NCBI GenBank assembly: GCA_002402965.1
Contig: DHGW01000079.1
Location: forward strand, 1-19,666
Length of the DNA stretch: 19,666 nt
Direction of reading: 5' to 3'
From: Bacteroidales bacterium UBA4788
GTDB lineage: Bacteria > Bacteroidota > Bacteroidia > Bacteroidales > VadinHA17
Below are positions 1 through 6,415 of this stretch, in pieces. The position numbers and the translations under genes are program-made. Under the pieces are notes generated by a model. The model saw only the letters and a program-made list of their open reading frames with translations, did no database searches and had not been told where the DNA came from. Within the stretch, counting starts at the first letter, position 1, and each line of letters opens with the position of its first letter.

Positions 1-713
1 ACCGTTTTACCGGTTTTTGGTATTGATTAAACTCTCTTTGAGCACTTTCTATGGTTACTTGTGCCAGTTCGTGGAGTTTTACGTTGCCAGTCAGCCCGGT
101 AATGAAACCTACATTAGGCTGTATCCATGTCCAATCCATAAAGTCTTGCGATGCAAAATGGCTGTCGCCACGTACTATAATCTTTGTATCAGGCCATTGC
201 ACACGAAGGTACGATATAAGTTTTTGTAATAGTTTGGCTACATTGGCTTGTTTATTCCGGCGACCTGGCTTTAAAATGGTGGTTATCAGTTTTCCAGATC
301 TCACCCAAACGAAAGAGGTCGGTCTTTGTGACTGTGTTTTCAAGTCGGCTCATTATAGGTTGAGATGCTAAATCATTGTCGCTTTGCGGTAACCGGCCAA
401 CACACATTTTGAATATCATATTTTCACGCAGATCATTGCAGTCATTGCAATCTTCATAACCAGCATCTATCTGAAAAACCCGTTGTGTCAATAGTTCTTT
501 AACAGAATGATCAATATAACGCTGATCCCTTTCGTCATGTATGCAGTTACTCACTGATGATAAGAGGTTTAGCTGGCTGTCAAGCTCTCGAAGAAGTAAT
601 AATCCCCCATCGCTGCTTATGCGATCGCCGTTAAAACTAAGTTCAATATTTTTACCTCGTATCGGGAAAAGGTTAATTTCGGGTGCAGTAATTTCAGTTT
701 TTTTGTCTATCAT
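1..713 (-). pseudogene. IS1380-family transposase, internally deleted and frameshifted, cut by window edge
   Basis: An open frame from 713 to 252 encodes the N-terminal domain of an IS1380-type DDE transposase: the SSDGGLLLLRELD block, the DQRYIDHSVKELLTQRVFQI region and the LASQPIMSRLEN block. It ends abruptly after FRLGE, near position 300. From about 297 to 1 a different frame on the same strand continues the protein: SGKLITTILKPGRR, then SYLRVQWPDTKIIVRGDSHFAS, then GFITGLTGNVKLHELA. From memory of the family, roughly 50-60 residues that should lie between the two pieces are missing, including the segment with the first catalytic Asp (the DDT motif). The second Asp (RGDSHF) remains. The element is therefore almost certainly dead. 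The C-terminus and the far IS end lie outside the window. The 153-residue N-terminal frame alone should not be read as an intact gene. Confidence 0.9.
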
Positions 714-718
714 TGTAC

Positions 719-793
719 AAAGGGGTTATTTTGTTGTAACAACTTTAAATATAGCTATTTAAGTTATAAATAAAGAACAAAATCCCCTTTTTT
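719..793. repeat. Imperfect inverted repeat upstream of the transposase
   Basis: AAAGGGGTTATTTTGTT (719-735) and AACAAAATCCCCTTT (from 776) are inverted copies, apart from a two-base bulge. They enclose an AT-rich 40-bp stretch just upstream of the transposase start. The pair may be the regulatory or end region of the IS element. I cannot identify a definite IS terminus or a target-site duplication. Confidence 0.5.
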
Positions 794-873
794 ATGAATA
801 ATTCAGGATAGGTGTAAAGAATGTAGAACAAAGTAATAGAAGAATATGGAGGGTAAATAATTGTATAACCCTG

Positions 874-903
874 CCGCCCACGACTCAAAGGGCGGGTGGG
901 CGG
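874..903. repeat. GC-rich hairpin
   Basis: CCGCCCAC at 874-881 pairs perfectly with GTGGGCGG at 896-903 across a 14-base loop, inside otherwise AT-rich DNA. No T-run follows on either strand, so it is not a standard intrinsic terminator. It could weakly end transcripts from the amidase gene, or be a remnant of a mobile element. Confidence 0.5.
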
Positions 904-911
904 GGTCCACA

Positions 912-991
912 ATCTACAATTCTTGATGGTCTATGACCATCCTGATCATGGGTGATCCTGATCTACAATGCTTTATGGTCTACGACCATCC
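912..991. repeat. Two 31-bp direct repeats, each containing a palindrome
   Basis: Positions 912-942 and 961-991 match at 28 of 31 bases, a 49-bp period. Each copy carries ATGGTC, three bases, then GACCAT: a six-base inverted repeat able to form a small hairpin or bind a dimeric protein. Two of the three differences lie outside the palindrome and one lies in its central spacer, so the arms themselves are unchanged. Confidence 0.75.
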
Positions 992-1029
992 ACAACATGC
1001 CGTCATCAGATTACTATATCTGAAGGCAA

Positions 1030-1050
1030 AAATCGCAAATCGCAAATCAC
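1030..1050. repeat. 7-bp tandem repeat, AAATCNC
   Basis: Three tandem units, AAATCGC, AAATCGC and AAATCAC, followed by a degenerate AAAATCAT. The array overlaps the stop codon of the minus-strand amidase gene. The same heptamer recurs at 14741-14782 next to folD. Confidence 0.75.
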
Positions 1051-1814
1051 AAAATCATAAATGCATCGGCGTCCCGCCAGATGGGCATCTCCTCACGGTA
1101 TTTGTCAAGAGATTCGCGAGAGAGAACGGCAGAGACAACACCCTCGGCGCCGGGTTCAAGGGAGGCAAGCAGCTCACCTTTCGGGCCTATGATTGACGAA
1201 TCACCTGTGTATGAAGTGCCGTCAGGATTGGCACCCACACGGTTCACTCCTATCACGTAACACTGGTTCTCAATGGCCCTGGCAACCAGCAGCGCCTTCC
1301 AGACAGAGCTGCGGACCGAGGGCCAGTTGGCAGAATATATTAATACATCGGTGTCGCCACGGTTCCTTGACCATACCGGGAAGCGCAGGTCATAGCATAC
1401 CTGAAGGTTGAAGCTGAATTCGCGGTAAGACACCACAACACGCTTATTACCATGACTGTAAACCGTATGCTCACCGCTCATTGTATGGAGATGCCGCTTG
1501 TCGTAAAAGGTCACATCGCCTGAGGGTGAGATGAAGATCATCCTGTTGTAGAACAAACCCTCCTCTCCAATGATTACAGACCCGCAGAGGGCGTAACCCC
1601 CTGCAGCGGCCCGCTCCTTCATCCACCTGACCGTTGGTCCATCCATGCCCTCGGCAAGGGGCTCAGGATTCATTGTGAAGCCTGTTGTGAACATCTCGGG
1701 CAAAACCACGATTCCGCTACCGGGTGAGGCAGCATCAAGCAGGGAAGAGATATGCGCGAGGCTGGCATCCCTGTCCTCCCACTTCAGTTCGCACTGTACT
1801 ATCGTTGCTTTCAT
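1047..1814 (-). CDS. Omega-amidase / nitrilase-superfamily carbon-nitrogen hydrolase (YafV-like)
   Basis: This cytoplasmic amidohydrolase of about 255 residues has the complete nitrilase Glu-Lys-Cys triad. Counting from the ATG at 1814, these are Glu40 in LPEMF, Lys106 in YDKRHL and Cys140 in QVCYDLRFP. The PEMFTTGF and YDLRFPVW signatures fit the YafV/omega-amidase branch, which hydrolyses alpha-ketoglutaramate or alpha-ketosuccinamate to the keto acid and ammonia. This is seen as a repair step after glutamine or asparagine transamination and in methionine salvage. Length is normal for the family. An in-frame ATG six codons upstream (1832) is possible, but MKATIVQ is the usual family start. 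The gene stands alone. Its stop codon is embedded in the 7-bp repeat array. Substrate is assigned by family only. Confidence 0.88.
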   Translation of the reverse strand: MKATIVQCELKWEDRDASLAHISSLLDAASPGSGIVVLPEMFTTGFTMNPEPLAEGMDGPTVRWMKERAAAGGYALCGSVIIGEEGLFYNRMIFISPSGDVTFYDKRHLHTMSGEHTVYSHGNKRVVVSYREFSFNLQVCYDLRFPVWSRNRGDTDVLIYSANWPSVRSSVWKALLVARAIENQCYVIGVNRVGANPDGTSYTGDSSIIGPKGELLASLEPGAEGVVSAVLSRESLDKYREEMPIWRDADAFMIL

Positions 1815-1912
1815 TGCTACAAAACTGTACATAAAGATATGAAGTAACCTTGATAAAACACCTCTTGTGCCGTGGTGTTCATCAGGAAGGCACGGAAATA
1901 CCCCATAAAAGA

Positions 1913-1935
1913 AAAACAGGCCCGAAGCCTGTTTT
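1913..1935 (-). terminator. Intrinsic terminator of the anchored-protein gene
   Basis: A nine-base perfect stem (AAAACAGGC with GCCTGTTTT) and a five-base loop sit 17 bp past the stop codon of the 1952-3112 gene. Read on the minus strand, the stem is followed by a T-rich stretch. Confidence 0.85.
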
Positions 1936-1951
1936 CCTTTTATCGTTCTTT

Positions 1952-3112
1952 CTATTTCCCGGTTGTGCCCGCCTGGTACTCCGTGAAGATTGAAGTTATC
2001 AGAGGCTTGTAATATAGCCAGAAGAACCTTTTGGGATCATCCGGATGGTCGGAATAGAGCATTGCCTTTCCTCCTTTCTGGATATTCTTCAACCTGGCTG
2101 TCCAGAATGGTATGTCGTTGTTAGCGAAATCGCCCGAGAAATACCAGGTCTTCTGCTTCAGCGGTTCCTGCGTCACTGCTGGAAAGACTGCCTTCAGGTC
2201 GTTGACTGCCAGCAGCGAGTCGCCTTCCGGGGTGGTATTCAAAACGAATTCAGAGATGACGTTGTTCTTGCCAGGGTCAATTATATCGAAGCTGTTGATG
2301 AAGGGGACCGACTCAGGCAGTCCGAATTTTTGAGCCTCTGTCCCGTTTGTCCTTATGACCGGCAGCGCTGTTGTCAGTTGCTTTCCCTCCTCCATCACAA
2401 TGATGCTGTTCTCATTGAGCAGGACGACGCCTGCTTTGGTAAAGGTCCATGGCTCGCTGTACTGTTTCCTGTAAAGCGCAGGCATCCATGCAGGTGCGCC
2501 ATGCTGTGAAACCGTGTCGAGTGATTTGTAATACTGCCCCATCCATCCCTTGGATGACAGCCCCAGAAGTTCCTCGGTCTTGAACTTCTCCAGACCTGCT
2601 GTGGGATAATCAAACGTGTTGTACTCAACAAGCACCAGCTTATCTCGTCGCTTCATCTCCACCAGAAGGAGATAATCGTTGTTGTTCAGTCCGCCGTAGA
2701 GTTTGCGTGACCTGCGTGTCTTCTTAATCCCCTGGTACCAGTCGTTGAAAAAGACCCCGTAGGTATCCGTATAATAAAGTGCGTCATTGTTTTCTGCAAG
2801 GTCGATCAGTTCAGTAAGCCGGAAGTCCCTCTTCCTGAACTGTTTCTCCCTCACCGGCCTGAGCGGCTCAAAGCCAAAGTAATCTCTGGAAGCGGAGAAG
2901 CTGCCTCCCTTCTCTCCTCTGACAAATCTCGCATTGGTCAGGGTATAGATAAAAGAGCGGTGACCCAGTCTGTCAAGTGTCGGAACAGTTTTGTCCAGTA
3001 TAACAACGTCGATAGGCTTTTTCTCCTGAAAAGCCCATCTGATGAAGCTCACAGCCGGTATTAACAGCAGTACTGCCAGAATAACTAAGGTGATCAGCAG
3101 AGGTTTTTTCAT
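1952..3112 (-). CDS. Conserved hypothetical protein with one N-terminal membrane anchor
   Basis: I do not recognise a characterised family. From the ATG at 3112 the protein has 386 residues. It begins with MKKP and a hydrophobic helix of about 20 residues (roughly 5-25), followed by a hydrophilic remainder, which suggests a single membrane anchor with most of the chain outside the cytoplasm. The stretch after the anchor (IDVVILDKTVPTLDRLGHRS, then ALYYTDTYGVFFNDWY, then LVEYNTFDYPT) alternates strand-like and polar segments. It faintly resembles class I glutamine-amidotransferase-like/DUF4350 folds, but I see no catalytic Cys nucleophile motif, so this is a guess. A frame extension to 3181 exists, but a good -7 box at 3179-3186 overlaps that codon, so 3112 is preferred. 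Monocistronic, with its own terminator, and divergent from rarA. Confidence 0.75.
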   Translation of the reverse strand: MKKPLLITLVILAVLLLIPAVSFIRWAFQEKKPIDVVILDKTVPTLDRLGHRSFIYTLTNARFVRGEKGGSFSASRDYFGFEPLRPVREKQFRKRDFRLTELIDLAENNDALYYTDTYGVFFNDWYQGIKKTRRSRKLYGGLNNNDYLLLVEMKRRDKLVLVEYNTFDYPTAGLEKFKTEELLGLSSKGWMGQYYKSLDTVSQHGAPAWMPALYRKQYSEPWTFTKAGVVLLNENSIIVMEEGKQLTTALPVIRTNGTEAQKFGLPESVPFINSFDIIDPGKNNVISEFVLNTTPEGDSLLAVNDLKAVFPAVTQEPLKQKTWYFSGDFANNDIPFWTARLKNIQKGGKAMLYSDHPDDPKRFFWLYYKPLITSIFTEYQAGTTGK

Positions 3113-3178
3113 AGTTACCGGAATTAGATAATATCCTGTTACTAAACGAATTCTTAAGTCAAACAGTATGCGTGAATT

Positions 3179-3186
3179 CAAATTTA
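3179..3186 (-). promoter_or_regulatory. Candidate Bacteroidetes -7 box
   Basis: TAAATTTG on the minus strand is a perfect match to TAnnTTTG, about 67 bp before the ATG at 3112. I see no clear -33 TTG at the usual spacing, so support rests on the -7 box and its position. Confidence 0.4.
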
Positions 3187-3304
3187 ATTGCTAAAAGTAT
3201 TAATTTATTTCATCCCGAGAAAATATTTTCCGTGAATGTGGCAAAAAACATGACGATGCAATCGATTTTATGATAATTTGCATCTGAATTTGTGAAATTG
3301 CCAT

Positions 3305-4609
3305 ATGTTTTCAAATCAGCCACTTGCAGACAGGTTAAGGCCACGTTCCCTGGAGGAGTTTGCCGGGCAGGATCACCTTGTAGGCAGTGACGGGGTACTG
3401 AGGAAGGTGATCGAGTCGGGGAACGTCCCATCGTTCATACTGTGGGGTCCTCCGGGTGTGGGCAAGACCACACTTGCCAGGATTGTAGCTTCAAAGCTGG
3501 AGCGGTCGTTCTTTCAGCTCAGTGCCGTACACAGCGGTGTACGGGAGGTTCGTGAGACTATTGAGAAAGCCAAAAGCCAGCAGTTCTTCGGCAAGCCCAA
3601 TCCCATTCTTTTCATTGACGAGATTCACCGTTTCAACAAATCGCAGCAGGACTCCCTTCTCGGCGCGGTGGAACAGGGTATAATTACCCTTATTGGAGCC
3701 ACAACCGAGAACCCCTCCTTCGAGGTTATCTCACCCCTCCTCTCGCGGTGCCAGGTTTATGTTCTGAAACCACTTGACGATGAAATACTTAAGAAGCTGG
3801 TTGACAAGGCGCTTGTAACTGACTTTTACCTTTCGAAATATAAGGTCAGGGTTGATGAGTATGAGGCACTGATCCGCATCAGCGGCGGAGATGCGCGCAA
3901 GCTTTACAATGCCCTGGAGCTAACCGTATCACTGGAGGCTGAGAAGGGCAACGAAGAGATTGTGATAACCGACGAGCTGGTACTCAGCCATGTACAGCAG
4001 AACCTGGCAATGTATGACAAGAACGGGGAGCAGCACTTTGACATCATCTCTGCATTTATCAAGTCGATGCGCGGTTCCGATCCCAATGCTGCCGTTTACT
4101 GGCTGGCCAGGATGGTTGAGGGTGGCGAGGAGGTGAAGTTCATTGCCCGCCGGATGGTCATCCTGGCTGCAGAGGACATCGGATTGGCCAATCCCAATGC
4201 CCTGCTGCTGGCCCAGGCCTGTTTCAACGCTGTCAATCTTGTGGGCTGGCCCGAGTCAAGGATCATCCTGTCAGAGACAGCTGTCTACCTGGCCACATCC
4301 CCAAAGAGCAACGCCTCATACATGGCCATCGAGAAGGCTGTCGGGGCGGTGCATCAGCACGGCGATCTCTCCGTGCCTCTTCACCTTCGCAATGCGCCTA
4401 CAAGGCTGATGAAGGATCTTGGCTATCACAAGGGCTACCGGTATGCCCACGATTTCGAAGGGAACTTCGTACAGGATAACTACCTGCCGGAGGAGATCAC
4501 CGGTACCGTCTTCTATGAGCCTGGGGATAATACCCGTGAACTTGAAATACGTAAGCAGCTTGCTGCCCGGTGGCAGAAAATTTATAAATACAATAAGGAT
4601 AAGAATTGA
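3305..4609 (+). CDS. rarA: Replication-associated recombination protein A (AAA+ ATPase)
   Basis: RarA/MgsA/Mgs1/WRNIP1-family ATPase of 434 residues, full length. It acts at stalled replication forks with single-strand binding protein and the clamp loader's target DNA. Visible motifs are the RuvB/clamp-loader-like start (LADRLRPRSLEEFAGQDHL, residues 7-25), Walker A GPPGVGKT (48-55), Walker B ILFIDE (101-106) and sensor 1 GATTENPSF (131-139). The arginine-finger region SPLLSR (143-148) and the C-terminal tetramerisation domain with AAEDIGLANP and the HLRNAPTRLMKDLGY block are also present. The start agrees with the family. The gene is divergent from the anchored-protein gene, with a 190-bp gap. 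The next gene on this strand begins 113 bp downstream and is probably separately transcribed. Confidence 0.96.
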   Translation: MFSNQPLADRLRPRSLEEFAGQDHLVGSDGVLRKVIESGNVPSFILWGPPGVGKTTLARIVASKLERSFFQLSAVHSGVREVRETIEKAKSQQFFGKPNPILFIDEIHRFNKSQQDSLLGAVEQGIITLIGATTENPSFEVISPLLSRCQVYVLKPLDDEILKKLVDKALVTDFYLSKYKVRVDEYEALIRISGGDARKLYNALELTVSLEAEKGNEEIVITDELVLSHVQQNLAMYDKNGEQHFDIISAFIKSMRGSDPNAAVYWLARMVEGGEEVKFIARRMVILAAEDIGLANPNALLLAQACFNAVNLVGWPESRIILSETAVYLATSPKSNASYMAIEKAVGAVHQHGDLSVPLHLRNAPTRLMKDLGYHKGYRYAHDFEGNFVQDNYLPEEITGTVFYEPGDNTRELEIRKQLAARWQKIYKYNKDKN

Positions 4610-4691
4610 AATTTGTAGTAATTTTAGATTCGAAATGTCTGACGACCTGTTGAATCTGTTACTTTGACAAAAACTACAGTTAAAACCTTTT

Positions 4692-4719
4692 AATAAATAA
4701 ATAAATAAACAAACAAACA
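4692..4719 (+). repeat. 4-bp tandem repeats (AAAT then AAAC) before a start codon
   Basis: Several AAAT units run directly into AAAC units and end four bases before the ATG of the exported protein at 4723. The tract occupies the place where a ribosome binding site would be. Bacteroidetes translation starts are often A-rich without a Shine-Dalgarno sequence, so this is likely the translation-enhancing leader. It is also prone to slippage. Confidence 0.7.
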
Positions 4720-4722
4720 GTT

Positions 4723-5427
4723 ATGAAAAAGTCAATGACTCTTCTGGCAGCTCTTATCATGGCATCAGTCTGCAGTGCCCAGACGCTGGACGAGATTGCA
4801 AACAAGTACTATGCAGCAAACGGACTTGAGAATCTGGAGAAGGCACAGACCATGACAATTCAGGGCAAAGTCTCCCAGATGGGAATGGAAATTCCCCTGA
4901 CAATCCTGGTAAAGAAACCGAATAAGGTAAGAATCACCCAGGAGTTCAACGGAATGGAGATCATCATCGCCTTCGACGGGGCAAAAGGCTACATGGTGAA
5001 TCCCATGACAGGATCAACTGATCCGGTTGAACTTCCTGCTGAACAGTTAGGCGGTGTACAGGAATACAATATGTTTCGTGATTCCTTCATGGATGGCTTC
5101 AAAGCCGGCAGAGTCACTCTGGAAGGTGAAGAAGCTGTGGAAGGTAAACCGACTTTCAAGATCAAGATAACCAGTGAGACTGGTACCGCCACAACAATTT
5201 TCATTGACAAGGAGAGTTACCTGACAGTTAAATCCGCCCAGACAGTCAATCAGATGGGACAGGAAATGGAGGTAGAGTCATATGTCAGGGAGCGCAGGGA
5301 AGTCAACGGCATCAAGTTCGGAACCGTAATTACCAACTTCGTTAACGGGGCGGAGATGGGAGGAATGAACTTAGAGAAGATCGAGTTTGACACACCGATT
5401 GACGATTCAGTGTTCGTACTGCTATAA
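4723..5427 (+). CDS. Exported protein resembling outer-membrane lipoprotein-sorting (LolA-fold) proteins
   Basis: A 234-residue protein with a clear signal peptide (MKKSMTLLAALIMASVCSA, cleavage after Ala19 before Gln). Cys17 does not sit in a proper lipobox, so a soluble periplasmic protein is more likely than a lipoprotein. The mature part has a short helix (TLDEIANKYYAANG) followed by many antiparallel-strand segments, such as MTIQGKVSQMGMEIPL, NKVRITQEFNG, AFDGAKGYMVNPMTG and TTIFIDKESYLTVKS. That pattern is typical of the LolA/LolB/DUF4292-like half-barrel that binds lipid or hydrophobic groups. Many Bacteroidetes proteins of this kind carry the label outer membrane lipoprotein-sorting protein without tested function. 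Ligand and partners are unknown. It is followed by a strong bidirectional hairpin terminator shared with rnpB. Confidence 0.8.
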   Translation: MKKSMTLLAALIMASVCSAQTLDEIANKYYAANGLENLEKAQTMTIQGKVSQMGMEIPLTILVKKPNKVRITQEFNGMEIIIAFDGAKGYMVNPMTGSTDPVELPAEQLGGVQEYNMFRDSFMDGFKAGRVTLEGEEAVEGKPTFKIKITSETGTATTIFIDKESYLTVKSAQTVNQMGQEMEVESYVRERREVNGIKFGTVITNFVNGAEMGGMNLEKIEFDTPIDDSVFVLL

Positions 5428-5501
5428 ACATTGAGTGCCGGGGTGACAGGTCTGAGACCTGTTGTTCCGATGGAAAGATGATTATAAGTATTCATCAATT
5501 A

Positions 5502-5534
5502 AAAAGATGCCGTCCGGTGTGGGCGGCATCTTTT
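5502..5534. terminator. Bidirectional intrinsic terminator between the exported-protein gene and rnpB
   Basis: A 14-bp stem, AAAAGATGCCGTCC with GGGCGGCATCTTTT and one G-U pair, closes a five-base loop. On the minus strand it ends in a run of T immediately after the rnpB 3' end. On the plus strand it ends in TTTTATTTTG after the exported-protein gene. Confidence 0.9.
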
Positions 5535-5540
5535 ATTTTG

Positions 5541-5916
5541 AAGGCAGGCCTGTAAGCCGGGTTTTGTCGGGATGCGGTTCCTGCGAGAGGATATTGCCTC
5601 CCGGTCCGTCATTTATCTTGCCCCGTCATTGCTAACGGGGTCGTACGACCTACCCCCCGGCTCGGGCGAGCAGCCCTGAAACGCCGGTATACATGGTCTT
5701 TCAACCCATCGGGTGTACGGCTCGCGAAGTCACCGTCGCGACCGGTGAGCTCTTACCTCACCTTTTCACCATTTCCACGCCCGCAGGCGCGGCTGTTGTT
5801 TTCTGTTACACTGCCATACCCTTTCGGATATCTTCCCGTTAGGAAGGATGGTGCTCTCTGTTGCCCGGACTTTCCTCCCCGACACAAGTGTCAGAGCGAC
5901 GGACCGGCCTGCCAGA
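5541..5916 (-). ncRNA. rnpB: RNase P RNA, bacterial class A
   Basis: The catalytic RNA of RNase P, which removes the 5' leader of pre-tRNAs. The universally conserved GAGGAAAGTCCGGGC (5' strand of P4) is at 5879-5865, read on the minus strand. The conserved GGTAAGAGCTCACCG is at 5757-5743. The 3' P4 partner lies in ACCCGGCTTACAG, near 5563-5551. The ends are set by the P1 helix: GGCAGGCC (5913-5906) pairs exactly with GGCCTGCC (5550-5543). The resulting length of about 375 nt is normal. A TAnnTTTG box lies just upstream and a strong terminator just downstream, so the whole transcription unit is visible. End coordinates are good to a few bases. Confidence 0.97.
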
Positions 5917-5919
5917 ATG

Positions 5920-5927
5920 CAAAGATA
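5920..5927 (-). promoter_or_regulatory. -7 promoter box of rnpB
   Basis: TATCTTTG on the minus strand matches TAnnTTTG perfectly and places the expected start of transcription at about 5914-5916, exactly at the 5' end of the P1 helix. The -33 region is weak (CTGG, about 20 bases upstream). Confidence 0.65.
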
Positions 5928-5990
5928 GGCAATATATACGAATCTGCCAGCGGGACCTGGATAAGGCAACCCAGGCTTCCGGTAAGAGTA

Positions 5991-6302
5991 TTACCTTTTG
6001 ATTGTCACAACTGTAGCCCCGTTGTATCCGTACCTGCTGAACGAGGCATCATGCCAGCCGCACGAGGTATAGTCGGATGCCAGTACTGCATGAATTGCCT
6101 CCCGTAGCTTTCCGCTTCCCACCCCGTGGATGAAGATCACTCCCTGCTCTCCAGCCCTGATAGAGCTGTTGAGCTCACCCCTGAAACGTGCCATCTGGCG
6201 GTCGAGTGCGTCTGCTCCCGCCTGTCCGGACCTGAGGTGCAGATCGACCTCCCGCATGGCACGTCTGCCAGGTGGTGTGTTAATGATGCCACCGTGTTTC
6301 AT
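5991..6302 (-). CDS. Small stand-alone Smr-domain protein
   Basis: A 103-residue protein consisting almost wholly of an Smr (small MutS-related) domain. Visible motifs are VDLHL (DLH at 20-22), FIHGVGSGKLR (57-67) and the closing YGYNGATVV (91-99). Smr domains bind or nick nucleic acids; some are endonucleases on DNA or mRNA. Many Bacteroidetes Smr proteins carry a long N-terminal DUF2027 region of 200 residues or more. That region is absent here. An in-frame TAA nine bases upstream of the ATG shows that this frame does not extend further. It lies 74 bp upstream of the rnpB 5' end on the same strand, and divergent from queA. The substrate cannot be read from the sequence. Confidence 0.85.
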   Translation of the reverse strand: MKHGGIINTPPGRRAMREVDLHLRSGQAGADALDRQMARFRGELNSSIRAGEQGVIFIHGVGSGKLREAIHAVLASDYTSCGWHDASFSRYGYNGATVVTIKR

Positions 6303-6320
6303 GTATAATTATCTGTTCTT

Positions 6321-6336
6321 AAAAATAGCTATTTTT
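6321..6336. promoter_or_regulatory. 16-bp perfect palindrome and candidate -7 box between smr and queA
   Basis: AAAAATAGCTATTTTT is a perfect palindrome in the 113-bp divergent region. Its right half overlaps TATTTTTG (6330-6337), which matches the -7 consensus in the queA direction. It could be a promoter, an operator for a dimeric regulator, or both. No -33 box is obvious. Confidence 0.4.
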
Positions 6337-6415
6337 GCCCACCTGATCAACAGGGAAGGATTCAGGCACAAAGTAAGCAGGGAGAAGGCATCTCCACTCA
6401 TGGATTCTGACAGGA

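Larger units (their letters stand above)
714..1046. other. Gene-free AT-rich gap containing repeats
   Basis: This 333-bp stretch lies between the transposase remnant and the amidase gene and holds no credible coding frame. It contains the inverted repeat at 719-793, a GC-rich hairpin at 874-903, a duplicated palindrome-bearing unit at 912-991 and the start of a 7-bp tandem repeat near 1030. It probably includes the outer end of the IS element, whose boundary I could not place. Confidence 0.6.

Noticed and set aside
252..713. A 153-residue frame that looks like a small intact gene
   Set aside because: It is the N-terminal half of an IS1380 transposase; the rest continues in another frame on the same strand.
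912..991. Two palindromic direct repeats as a mini CRISPR array
   Set aside because: There are only two units with an 18-bp spacer, the repeats are imperfect, and no cas gene is present.
2045..2509. A 154-codon plus-strand frame
   Set aside because: It is antisense to the anchored-protein gene, which has its own promoter box and terminator.
5745..6107. A 120-codon frame on the plus strand
   Set aside because: It crosses RNase P RNA and the smr gene in antisense and has no protein features.
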